Positions 23,645-31,299 of a DNA stretch of 31,591 nt are shown here, piece by piece. The DNA lies in NCBI GenBank assembly GCA_003527405.1, contig DPXH01000072.1, positions 1 through 31,591 on the forward strand, read 5' to 3'. The notes beneath the pieces were generated by a model. It made no database searches and was not told the DNA's origin. It worked only from the letters and a program-made list of their open reading frames with translations. The position numbers were made by a program, and so were the translations under genes. Each line of letters begins with the position of its first letter. The first letter of the stretch is position 1. The DNA is from Candidatus Sediminicultor tertius (lineage in GTDB: Bacteria; Atribacterota; Phoenicimicrobiia; Phoenicimicrobiales; Phoenicimicrobiaceae).

Positions 23645-24754
23645 ATGGCGCTAAAGGTGATAATTTCGGGTGGTGGAACAGGGGGGCACATATATCCAGG
23701 AATTAGCCTGGCTTATGAGATAAAAGACAGAGACGTGAATAATGATATTCTGTTTGTGGGAACTGAAAGGGGTATGGAATCAAAACTTATTCCCCGGGAA
23801 GGTTTTAGGTTTATGAAAATAAAAGCCCGGGGCATTCAACGGAAAATATGTTTTGAAAATTTAACGGCTATTATCATTTTTTTAATTTCTTTATTTCAGT
23901 CATATAAAATTATAAAAAATTATAAACCGGATATAGTTATTGGGACAGGGGGCTATGTGAGCGGTTCGGTTGTTTTGATGGCTGCGATATCAGGCATTCC
24001 CACTTTTGTCCATGAGCAAAATGTAATACCCGGGATCACCAATAAGTTTTTATCTCGTTTTGCCAGGGCAACTTTTTTAAGTTTTAGTCAGTCAGAAGAA
24101 TATTTTAGCAATAAAGCAAATTTGATTTTTACCGGTAATCCCCTACGTTTTAAGAATATTAAACAGAGCACAGACAGAGAATATAAGGAATTTAACCTTG
24201 ATCCTTCAAAAAAAACCATATTGGTATTGGGAGGCAGCAAGGGAGCAGCTTCGATTAATCGAGCTGTTTTGGAAGGTATCGATTTAACAAAAGAGGTGAT
24301 AAAAAACGACTGGCAAGTTTTATTGATTAGTGGGCAAGATGACTATGATAGTATTATGGAAATATTAGGAGAAGACCAGAAAATATTTTCGGTAAAATCT
24401 TATCTGCATGATATTGAAAAAGCCTATTCACTGGCTGATTTGGTAATCTGCCGGGCGGGAGCTACAACTTTAGCCGAGATTGCAGCCCATGGTTTACCGG
24501 CAATTTTAATACCTTACCCTTATGCTACTCATGATCACCAGGGGATTAACGCTAAAATTTTTGAAAGAGAAGGGGCCGCGATATCAATTTTAGAAAAGGA
24601 TTTATCCGCTAAGAAATTAGCCCGGGTTTTTCTCGATATATTAAAAGATAAAAATCGATTAGAAATAATGTCCAAGAAGAGCAGAGAGTTAGGTAATGAA
24701 AATTCAGCCAAGAAGATAGTGGACTATATTTGTGATTACATTAAAAAAATTTAA
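23645..24754 (+). CDS. murG: UDP-GlcNAc:lipid I GlcNAc transferase
   Basis: MurG adds GlcNAc to lipid I on the inner membrane face, producing lipid II. The 369 residues show SGGGTGGHIYPG (8-19) with His15. GTERGMESKLIP, IGTGGYVSGSVV, FVHEQNVIPGITNKFLSRFA, LVLGGSKGAASIN, and the donor-binding CRAGATTLAEIAAHGLPAILIPYPYATHDHQ region are also present. All are family hallmarks in the right order. AAGGGG at the end of ftsW serves as ribosome-binding site, and the short gap implies translational coupling. Membrane association would be through the hydrophobic patch rather than a span. Confidence 0.98.
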   Translation: MALKVIISGGGTGGHIYPGISLAYEIKDRDVNNDILFVGTERGMESKLIPREGFRFMKIKARGIQRKICFENLTAIIIFLISLFQSYKIIKNYKPDIVIGTGGYVSGSVVLMAAISGIPTFVHEQNVIPGITNKFLSRFARATFLSFSQSEEYFSNKANLIFTGNPLRFKNIKQSTDREYKEFNLDPSKKTILVLGGSKGAASINRAVLEGIDLTKEVIKNDWQVLLISGQDDYDSIMEILGEDQKIFSVKSYLHDIEKAYSLADLVICRAGATTLAEIAAHGLPAILIPYPYATHDHQGINAKIFEREGAAISILEKDLSAKKLARVFLDILKDKNRLEIMSKKSRELGNENSAKKIVDYICDYIKKI

Positions 24755-24882
24755 AAAAATAAGAATTATTTTACCAACAAAGCAGGATAATTAATAATTT
24801 TATTGAAACTATAATATAGTATCGAGTATAGAGTATATAGTGAAGAAAGAAGAAGACAGAAGCCAGTATTCGGAAGCCAGAA

Positions 24883-24956
24883 GTAGGGGTTCGATTTATC
24901 GAACCCGCCAAATAAAATTAGTAAAATAACTCGAGGCGGATGAATCCGACCCCTAC
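24883..24956. repeat. Paired palindromes A1 + A2
   Basis: A1 is GGGTTCGATTTATCGAACCC (24887-24906). A2 is GAGGCGGATGAATCCGACCC then CTACA (24933-24956), with altered stem bases. The 26-base spacer GCCAAATAAAATTAGTAAAA... matches the pair at 27689-27763. Confidence 0.85.
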
Positions 24957-25151
24957 AAAATAAAATCATAAGTTTTTGAGTGTAGATATCTCTCCTGTAG
25001 TACTCTACGCTAAACGCTGTACGCTATACGCTAGAGAGGTTTTGAATTTTGAGTTATGATTTTTCGTTTTAAGTTTTTAATTTTAATTACATGTTCGTTT
25101 GATTTATAAAATCCGTATAAACAAATAAACATAGAAATTTTCCTAAATAAA

Positions 25152-25180
25152 TCTGAACGCGATACGCGATACTCGATACT
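25152..25180 (+). promoter_or_regulatory. Degenerate relative of the repeat-borne promoter, before murC
   Basis: TCTGAA, 17 bases of CGCGATA units and GATACT align with the murE and ftsW copies (about 22 of 30 bases match the murE copy), with both hexamers weakened. It lies 25 bases before the murC start. Confidence 0.35.
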
Positions 25181-25205
25181 AAAAAAAGGGGTGGAATTAT
25201 ATTTA

Positions 25206-26594
25206 ATGAATGAAAAAAAATTACACATACATTTTATTGGAATTGGCGGCTCGGGAATGAGCGGCTTAGCCTCAATACTTCTTGATTCGGGTCATAAGAT
25301 AAGTGGTTCTGATATTGTAACTTCAAAGATAACTAAAAGATTGACCGATAAAGGGGCAAATATTTTTAAGGGTCATAATGAAGATAATGTAGAAGGAGCA
25401 GATTTAGTAGTAGTTTCCTCGGCAATCCCCGCATCTAATTCGGAAATAACTGGTGCCAGGGACAGAAAGATTACCACAATCAAAAGGGCTGAAATGCTGG
25501 CAAGGCTTATGGATAATAAATATGGAATAGCCGTTGCCGGTACACACGGCAAGAGCACCACTGCTTCCATGATAAGTCTCTTATTAGAAAGGAACGGGTT
25601 CGACCCCACCGTAGTAGTAGGAGGAGAGTTAAACAATTTTAAAAATAATGCTAAATTAGGGAAAGGGAATCATATAGTTGTAGAAGCCGATGAAAGTGAT
25701 GGTTCATTTTTGGAATTGAATCCCCAGATGGTTATAGTTACTAATATAGAAGATGACCATTTAGATCATTATGAAAATCTGGAAAATATTCTGAAAGATT
25801 TTAGGAAGTTTATTAGTAATGTCCCCGATAACGGACGAATTATCTTGTGTAAGGACTGCGATAATGTAAAAGAACTGGTAAAACAATGTGAGAGAAGTTA
25901 TGTTTCTTACGGAATATCTACCGAAGCGGATCTTATGGCTAAAGATATAGAATTAGATAAGTTAAGTTCTAAATCAAAGATATACTGGCGGGGCGAAAAA
26001 ATGGCCGAACTTTATTTGAAGGTTGCCGGATATCACAATATTCTAAATGCTTTGGCGGCAATTGCTGTTGCTCTGGAACTGGGGATAAGTTTTAGGGAAA
26101 TTGCTAATACATTGGAAACTTTTCGAGGGGTACATAGAAGAATGGAAATTATTGCTAATTTGGACGACAAAATATTGATACTCGATGATTATGCTCATCA
26201 TCCTACCGAGGTTAAAACAACTTTGAGCGCCTTAAGAAGCAGCTGGCAAAACAGAAGAATAATCGCTGTATTTCAACCTCACCGCTACAGTAGAACCAAA
26301 CTTTTAGCGGAAAAGTTCGGTAAGGTATTTTTTGATGCTGATTACGTAATTATCAATGATATTTATTCCGCCAATGAATCACCGATATCCGGAATCAGCG
26401 GAGAAACCATATTTAAGGAAGTAAAAAAATCCAATCATAGGCAGATAAAATATTTGCCTTCCAAAGATGATATTTTAAGTTATTTATGTGAAATTATTCA
26501 AACGGGAGATATAGTAATAACTATAGGGGCAGGAGATATTTGGACGGTTGGACAGGAATTAGCTCAAAAATTAAAAAAAACAAAGGGATTTTAA
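25206..26594 (+). CDS. murC: UDP-MurNAc:L-alanine ligase
   Basis: MurC adds L-Ala to UDP-MurNAc, the first step of the stem peptide. The 462 residues contain the N-terminal HFIGIGGSGMSGLA nucleotide loop and SDIVTSKITKRL. The ATP loop VAGTHGKSTTASM is at about 110-122. VEADESDGSF, ITNIEDDHLDHY, LDDYAHHPTE and FQPHRYSRT are all typical. I chose the ATG at 25206 because AAGGGGTGGA lies upstream of it. The earlier in-frame GTG at 25191 is part of that ribosome-binding stretch. murB follows 12 bases later. Confidence 0.97.
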   Translation: MNEKKLHIHFIGIGGSGMSGLASILLDSGHKISGSDIVTSKITKRLTDKGANIFKGHNEDNVEGADLVVVSSAIPASNSEITGARDRKITTIKRAEMLARLMDNKYGIAVAGTHGKSTTASMISLLLERNGFDPTVVVGGELNNFKNNAKLGKGNHIVVEADESDGSFLELNPQMVIVTNIEDDHLDHYENLENILKDFRKFISNVPDNGRIILCKDCDNVKELVKQCERSYVSYGISTEADLMAKDIELDKLSSKSKIYWRGEKMAELYLKVAGYHNILNALAAIAVALELGISFREIANTLETFRGVHRRMEIIANLDDKILILDDYAHHPTEVKTTLSALRSSWQNRRIIAVFQPHRYSRTKLLAEKFGKVFFDADYVIINDIYSANESPISGISGETIFKEVKKSNHRQIKYLPSKDDILSYLCEIIQTGDIVITIGAGDIWTVGQELAQKLKKTKGF

Positions 26595-26606
26595 TATTAT
26601 TGGAAA

Positions 26607-27521
26607 ATGAATATAGATATTATAAAAGATGAGTGCAAAAGACAAGGAATTAGCCGTATAATTAAATACGATGAGCCATTAAATAATCATACTTCATTAA
26701 GAATTGGGGGATCTGCTGATATTTTTTGCAGCCCTAACAATATCGAAGATTTAAAAAAAGTCGTTTTTATTTCTAAAGAACATAATATGCCTTTCCGGGT
26801 TATGGGAAATGGAACAAACTTATTGATTTTGGATGGCGGGATAAGAGGTTTGGTGATTAATCTAAATAAAGATTTTAAAAAAATAGAATTTTCTGATAAA
26901 ATTATAAAAGTAGGTGCAGGAGTCTCATTAGCACTCTTAAGCAAGATGGCTTTGGATAGAGAATTGAGCGGGTTAGAATTTGCCTGTGCCATTCCCGGGG
27001 CTTTGGGCGGAGCAATAATTAATAATGCCAGTTTTAAAGGAGAATGCATGGCAGATGTAGTACAAAATGTAACTTTTTTAACCCGGGAAAATAGAATAGA
27101 AAAAATATCCAAATCTAATTTGAATTTTAATTATCGTGAATGTAATTTAAAGAGTGAGTCGGTAATAATTTTAGAAGCAACTCTGATGTTGAAAAAGGGG
27201 AATAAAGAAGAGATTGAATCTAAGATAAAACAAAATATTGAAATCAGGAAAACCAGCCAGCCTTTGGATAAATTCAGCGCGGGAAGCATATTTAAAAATC
27301 CACCCGGTTATTATGCCGGAGAATTGATCGAAAAGGTTGGAGCGAAAGGGTTAACTCGAGGTAAAGCGGAGGTCTCTACCAGGCATGCTAATTTTATTGT
27401 GAATAATGGTGGTGCGTCAGCCAGAGATATTCTATATTTAATTGAAGAGATTGAGAAAAGAGTAACGAAAAATTTTGGAATAAAATTAGAGCGCGAAATA
27501 GAAATTTGGGGAGAACCCTAA
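26607..27521 (+). CDS. murB: UDP-N-acetylenolpyruvoylglucosamine reductase
   Basis: MurB is an FAD enzyme that reduces the enolpyruvyl group to make UDP-MurNAc with NADPH. The 304 residues show NNHTSLRIGGSADIF (26-40), the FAD loop MGNGTNLLI (66-74) and GLEFACAIPGALGGAI (122-137). The catalytic set is R177 in NFNYREC, S227 in SAGSIFKNP and E297 near the C-terminus. Length and the lack of the extra type I loop make it a type II MurB, as in Gram-positives and many other phyla. It is closely linked to murC. ddl, often next, is absent. Confidence 0.97.
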   Translation: MNIDIIKDECKRQGISRIIKYDEPLNNHTSLRIGGSADIFCSPNNIEDLKKVVFISKEHNMPFRVMGNGTNLLILDGGIRGLVINLNKDFKKIEFSDKIIKVGAGVSLALLSKMALDRELSGLEFACAIPGALGGAIINNASFKGECMADVVQNVTFLTRENRIEKISKSNLNFNYRECNLKSESVIILEATLMLKKGNKEEIESKIKQNIEIRKTSQPLDKFSAGSIFKNPPGYYAGELIEKVGAKGLTRGKAEVSTRHANFIVNNGGASARDILYLIEEIEKRVTKNFGIKLEREIEIWGEP

Positions 27522-27606
27522 TTTCAGTATCGCGTATCGCGTGAAGAAAATCAGAAATCAGGAGTCAGAATAAATTAGTATCGAGATAGTATTTAGTATG
27601 TAGTAG

Positions 27607-27627
27607 CATCACGACATTGCCGTGATG
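27607..27627. repeat. CATCACG palindrome (element E)
   Basis: CATCACG-ACATTGC-CGTGATG is a 7-bp perfect stem with a 7-base loop, followed by AAGCCAAAAGGC. It occurs once in the window. Confidence 0.6.
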
Positions 27628-27688
27628 AAGCCAAAAGGCAGAATAGAAAATAGCGGGTAGTGTATAGGGATAGAATATATAGTAGTAA

Positions 27689-27763
27689 GTAGGGGTTCGA
27701 TTTATCGAACCCGCCAAATAAAATTAACCAAATAACTCGGGGCGGATAAATCCGCCCCCTACA
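27689..27763. repeat. Paired palindromes A1 + A2
   Basis: A1 is GGGTTCGATTTATCGAACCC (27693-27712) and A2 is GGGGCGGATAAATCCGCCCC then CTACA (27739-27763). The spacer is GCCAAATAAAATTAACCAAA plus TAACTC. This is the cleanest complete A pair of the window. Confidence 0.88.
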
Positions 27764-27863
27764 AAACAAAATCATAAATTTTAAAGTGTAGATATTTCTC
27801 CTGTTATGCTCACGTTAAACGCTGTACGCTATATGCTAATATCAAAGGGGATTTTCAATATAA

Positions 27864-28676
27864 GTGAATATAAAATTAGATGACGAGGATAAAGAAAGAG
27901 ATACAGAGGAGGAGGAAGAGGAAGAAGAAGGCAGAAGGAATCAGCCTTTAGCATTGAGAGTCACCAAAATATTAATTTTTTATCTGGCTTTAGGTTTTTT
28001 GGGTTGGAATTTTTTTTCTTTTATATTCAGTTCAAATTTTTGCAACATCAAAGAGGTCATTATTAAAGGCAATGATTATCTGAGTAAGGATGAAATATTT
28101 TATAAGTCCGGGATACAATTAGGCGAGAATATCTTTAAGTTAGATCTGAAAAAATCTATGGATTCCTTAAAACAAGAACCCCGGATAAAAGAAGTAGAAA
28201 TAAAACGGGTGATACCTAATAAAATCATTATTTCCTTAAAAGAAAGAAAAGCGGCGGCAATTGTCCACATCGGAGAAGAGTATTATTTTTCCACTAAAGA
28301 GGGAATAATTTTATCTAAAAGTGATAAACCGGAGGAAGAGTTTGTCCTGCCCCTGCTATCAGGATTAGAGATTGATGGAATAAAAATAGGAGAAATTATA
28401 GATAAACCTGAATTTAGGCTGGCATTAGAAGGCATTAATTCAGCGGAAGTGATATTACCCAGGAGATTTTGCCGGGTAGAAATATTATCCCCGGACGATT
28501 TTATGATTTGCAATGAGGATAATACCTTAAAAGTTAGAGTTAATAGGCCAGAGGTAATTATTAGTAAAGAAAATTTGTTAAGAGAAGCACTGGAAAAAAT
28601 TGAAAGGGGAAAATTATTAGTAGACTATATAGATATTCGCTTTAAAGACAGCCTGGTAATAAAATTAAAAAAATGA
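27864..28676 (+). CDS. ftsQ: Cell division protein FtsQ/DivIB-like
   Basis: A 270-residue bitopic protein. An N-terminal cytoplasmic tail carries eight consecutive glutamates (15-22). One membrane span follows (about 32-56), then the POTRA domain (about 62-132, FCNIKEVIIKGNDYLSKDEI ... RVIPNKIIISLKERKAAA), and a beta domain to the end (INSAEVIL ... VDYIDIRFKDSLVIKL). FtsQ nucleates the FtsL/FtsB complex at the division site. The GTG start at 27864 has AAGGGGAT about 12 bases upstream, somewhat far, so the exact start is less sure. It stands between two repeat gaps, separate from murB and ftsA. Confidence 0.92.
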   Translation: MNIKLDDEDKERDTEEEEEEEEGRRNQPLALRVTKILIFYLALGFLGWNFFSFIFSSNFCNIKEVIIKGNDYLSKDEIFYKSGIQLGENIFKLDLKKSMDSLKQEPRIKEVEIKRVIPNKIIISLKERKAAAIVHIGEEYYFSTKEGIILSKSDKPEEEFVLPLLSGLEIDGIKIGEIIDKPEFRLALEGINSAEVILPRRFCRVEILSPDDFMICNEDNTLKVRVNRPEVIISKENLLREALEKIERGKLLVDYIDIRFKDSLVIKLKK

Positions 28677-28703
28677 TGTTTATAAATTTGTAAAATAAAA
28701 GAT

Positions 28704-28745
28704 ATATGTTAGTATAAACTTTACTGGAGTAGTTAGATAAAAAAG
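28704..28745. repeat. Dispersed repeat copy (TTGGTGTAAACTTT type)
   Basis: ATGTTAGTATAAACTTTACT followed by GGAGTAGTTAGATAAAAA resembles 1847-1890 and 2462-2500. It is a diverged third copy. Confidence 0.4.
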
Positions 28746-28798
28746 AATAACATTGCTTTGTTTCCTTCTTTACCTAATACCCAATAAGAATTTGTTTT

Positions 28799-28880
28799 GA
28801 TTCTCGGTTTCTATTAGCTTTTCGAGATACGATTCACGAGACTTGTCCCTGTGAAAACGGGGATACGAGATACGAGATTT
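28799..28880 (-). repeat. Element C, copy 3 (reverse orientation, extended)
   Basis: 28823-28880 is the near-identical reverse complement of the 57-bp element at 7756-7812, with one hairpin base changed. The extra left part GATTCTCGGTTTCTATTAG is shared with 12873-12890. Confidence 0.85.
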
Positions 28881-28887
28881 TAGTCTG

Positions 28888-28916
28888 TTTACTTTAATTT
28901 CTCAGTAGTGTATGAT
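28888..28916 (+). promoter_or_regulatory. Promoter of ftsA-ftsZ
   Basis: TTTACT (28888-28893), a 17-bp spacer and TATGAT (28911-28916). The transcription start would be near 28923, before the AGGAGGT ribosome-binding site at 28931-28937. The upstream-most possible ATG (28912) lies inside this -10 box. Confidence 0.65.
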
Positions 28917-28944
28917 ATTTTTAAGCATGCAGGAGGTTATGAAT

Positions 28945-30183
28945 ATGGGAATGGATGAAATTGTAGTCGGTCTGGATATAGGTTCCGGAAAAGTATGTAC
29001 AGTTGTAGGTGAATTAGGTGTGGGTGATGAGATAGAAATTATTGGCGTAGGTACATCCCCCTCCCTGGGAATAAGAAAAGGAATAATTATTGATTTGGAA
29101 CAAGCCATACAATCAGTAAAGGAATCTATTGAAAGCGCTGAACGTATGGCAGGAACTCGCATTAATTCTGCTTTTGTCTCTATCGCAGGAAGTCATATAA
29201 CCTCTGTAAATAGCAAAGGAGTTATTGCTATTTCCGGAGAGTCCCCGGAAATTACGGAAAATGACATTGAAAAGGTTATAGAAGCGGCTAAAGCAGGAAT
29301 AGTTTCTTCCGAGAAAGAATTAATTCATACCTTAAGCCGCGAATTTATAGTTGACGGCCAGAGCGGAATATCGGATCCTCTGGGAATGTCGGGGGCAAGA
29401 TTGGAGTGTAAAGTTCATATTATAACAGGTTCAATTACCGCTGTGCAAAATTTAGTTAAATGTGTAGAAGGAGTGGGGTTGGACATTGAGGAAATAATTT
29501 TTGGAACCTTAGCCTCCAGTAATGCAGTTTTAAGTAATGCCGAGAAAGATTTAGGAGTTTTATTAATTGATATTGGTGCGGGGACTACTGAAATAGCAAT
29601 TTTTGTTGAAGGGGGATTGGCTTATTCTGCAGTTCTACCGGTAGGAGGCATTCAAATAACTAATGATTTAGCCGTTGGTTTAAGAACTTCTATAGAGGAA
29701 GCCAAAAAGATTAAAATTAACTATGGAAGCGCAGTTGAAAAGAGTGTTTCTCCTGAAAAATTAATAGAGATTCTCAGTATAGACGGAAAGGACAAACATA
29801 ATGTATCTCAAAAGTACCTGGTAGATATAATTGAGCCCCGGGTAAGTGAAATATTTAGTTTGGTAAGAACTGAAGTTAGAAAATCCGGGTGTTATAATAT
29901 GATTCCCGGAGGAATAGTTATAACCGGAGGAAGTTCTTTACTGCCCGGTATCTCAGAGGTTGCAGAACAGGTCTTAAATTTACCCTCTCGATTAGGGAGA
30001 CCTCACTACGAAGGGGAGTTAGCAGATATGATAAACGACCCATCCTATTCTGAAGCAATTGGATTATTAAGTTTTGCTACCGAAAAATATTCTATCGGAA
30101 GATCATTCCACTTAACCAAAAGAAAAGCGGGAGCAAAAAATATTTTTACTCGAATCATTAATTGGTTGAAAGATTTTTTTTAG
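28945..30183 (+). CDS. ftsA: Cell division protein FtsA
   Basis: An actin-like ATPase that tethers FtsZ to the membrane. From the start chosen here it has 412 residues. Visible blocks are VVGLDIGSGKVCTVVGE (phosphate 1), the SHI/1C region with SAFVSIAGSHI, LLIDIGAGTTEIAIF (phosphate 2), GGIQITNDLAVGL, VITGGSSLLPGI (adenosine motif), and the amphipathic C-terminal tail FTRIINWLKDFF that binds the membrane. The start is the ATG at 28945 because AGGAGGT lies seven bases before it. The earlier in-frame ATG at 28912 falls in the -10 box and 28939 is too close to the ribosome-binding site. ftsZ follows after 57 bases. Confidence 0.96.
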   Translation: MGMDEIVVGLDIGSGKVCTVVGELGVGDEIEIIGVGTSPSLGIRKGIIIDLEQAIQSVKESIESAERMAGTRINSAFVSIAGSHITSVNSKGVIAISGESPEITENDIEKVIEAAKAGIVSSEKELIHTLSREFIVDGQSGISDPLGMSGARLECKVHIITGSITAVQNLVKCVEGVGLDIEEIIFGTLASSNAVLSNAEKDLGVLLIDIGAGTTEIAIFVEGGLAYSAVLPVGGIQITNDLAVGLRTSIEEAKKIKINYGSAVEKSVSPEKLIEILSIDGKDKHNVSQKYLVDIIEPRVSEIFSLVRTEVRKSGCYNMIPGGIVITGGSSLLPGISEVAEQVLNLPSRLGRPHYEGELADMINDPSYSEAIGLLSFATEKYSIGRSFHLTKRKAGAKNIFTRIINWLKDFF

Positions 30184-30240
30184 TTTTTTTATTGCCATTA
30201 AATGGGCAAATATTCCATTATTTGTGGGGGAGGTTATAAA

Positions 30241-31299
30241 TTGTTTAACCTTAATAGTAAAGTAGGAGAATTTATCGAGATAAAGGTAATCGGTATAGGC
30301 GGCGGCGGCGGAAATGCGGTTAACAGAATGATTGACGCGAAATTACAAGGGGTTAATTATATTTCGGCTAATACCGATGCTCAAGTGTTAGCCTTTTCTA
30401 ATGCAGAACAAAAAATACAAATCGGCAGTAGGATAACCAAAGGTTTGGGTAGTGGATCGGATCCTGAAATTGGCCGTAAAGCTGCGGAAGAAGACAAAGA
30501 CAGGATTACTAAAACTTTAAAAGGAGCGGATATGGTATTCATCACCGCTGGAATGGGTGGCGGAACAGGAACCGGTGGTGCCCCTATCGTTGCTCGGATA
30601 TCCAAAGATTTGGGTGCTTTAACGGTGGGAATGGTAACCAAACCTTTTTCTTTTGAAGGCCATAAAAGGATGAAACAGGCTGAGGAAGGAATAAAATTAT
30701 TAAAAGAATGTGTAGATACTTTAATCGTAATACCCAATGATAGATTACTTCAGATTGTCGAGGAAAATACTTCTGTATTGGATGCTTTTAAAATTGCTGA
30801 TGAAGTTCTGCTGCATGGTATTCAGGGAATTACCGAAATCGTAGTCGAACCGGGTTTAATAAATGTAGATTTTGCGGATGTTAAAATGATTATAGAAAAT
30901 GCCGGCACAGCTATAATGGGATTGGGAAGAGCCAGCGGTGAAAACCGGGCTGTAGAAGCAGCTCAAAGAGCTGTAAACAGTCCAATTTTAGATACAAAAA
31001 TCGATGGAGCTAAAGGATTGTTGTTTAATATCAGCGGAAGTACAAGTTTAACTTTGCATGAAGTTAATAAAGCTGCTGAAATAATTTCTAAGGCAGCTAA
31101 TCCGGAAGCTAATATTATTTTTGGAGCGGTAATTGACAAAGGGTTAAATGACGAAGTGAAGGTAACGGTAATAGCTACCGGATTTGAAACCTTAGACAGA
31201 ATCACAGAAGAACCCAAGTTTGAGGAGATTGACTTCGATAAAGATAAGATAAGTTATAATGATTTAGATATTCCTACTTTTTTAAGGGAGAAAAAGTAA
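30241..31299 (+). CDS. ftsZ: Cell division GTPase FtsZ
   Basis: The tubulin-like GTPase that forms the Z ring. From the chosen start it has 352 residues. It shows VIGIGGGGGNAVNRMI (16-31), NTDAQVL, the tubulin signature GGGTGTGGAP (106-115), the T7-loop region NVDFADVKMI, and the conserved C-terminal peptide DLDIPTFLR that binds FtsA. The linker before that peptide is only about 20 residues, unusually short. The start is TTG at 30241, six bases after a perfect GGAGGT (30229-30234). The in-frame ATG at 30202 would place 13 non-conserved residues, including the translated ribosome-binding site, in front. A TTG start may lower expression relative to ATG. Confidence 0.96.
   Translation: MFNLNSKVGEFIEIKVIGIGGGGGNAVNRMIDAKLQGVNYISANTDAQVLAFSNAEQKIQIGSRITKGLGSGSDPEIGRKAAEEDKDRITKTLKGADMVFITAGMGGGTGTGGAPIVARISKDLGALTVGMVTKPFSFEGHKRMKQAEEGIKLLKECVDTLIVIPNDRLLQIVEENTSVLDAFKIADEVLLHGIQGITEIVVEPGLINVDFADVKMIIENAGTAIMGLGRASGENRAVEAAQRAVNSPILDTKIDGAKGLLFNISGSTSLTLHEVNKAAEIISKAANPEANIIFGAVIDKGLNDEVKVTVIATGFETLDRITEEPKFEEIDFDKDKISYNDLDIPTFLREKK

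Larger units (their letters stand above)
24755..25205. other. 451-bp repeat-packed gap between murG and murC
   Basis: No gene is visible. It holds 7-bp tracts (AGTATCG, AGTATAG, AGTATAT from about 24819), the A1-A2 palindrome pair (24883-24956), TACGCTA tracts (about 25010-25033), an element H arm (25036-25080) and a degenerate promoter-like repeat (25152-25180). Confidence 0.8.
27522..27863. other. 342-bp repeat-packed gap between murB and ftsQ
   Basis: No gene is visible. It holds TATCGCG 7-bp tracts (27527-27545), a CATCACG palindrome (27607-27627), TAGTATAGGG-type degenerate tracts, the A1-A2 palindrome pair (27689-27763), and AACGCTGTACGCTATATGC up to the ftsQ leader. In many bacteria ddl sits here. 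Confidence 0.8.

Noticed and set aside
24766..24969. Minus-strand open frame in the murG-murC gap (similar ones at 21875-22078 and 27593-27775)
   Set aside because: They share translated palindrome motifs such as CRGRI-PPRVI, which come from A1/A2 repeats, not from a protein family.
26687..27112. 141-residue minus-strand frame opposite murB
   Set aside because: Antisense shadow; murB on the + strand has full motif support.
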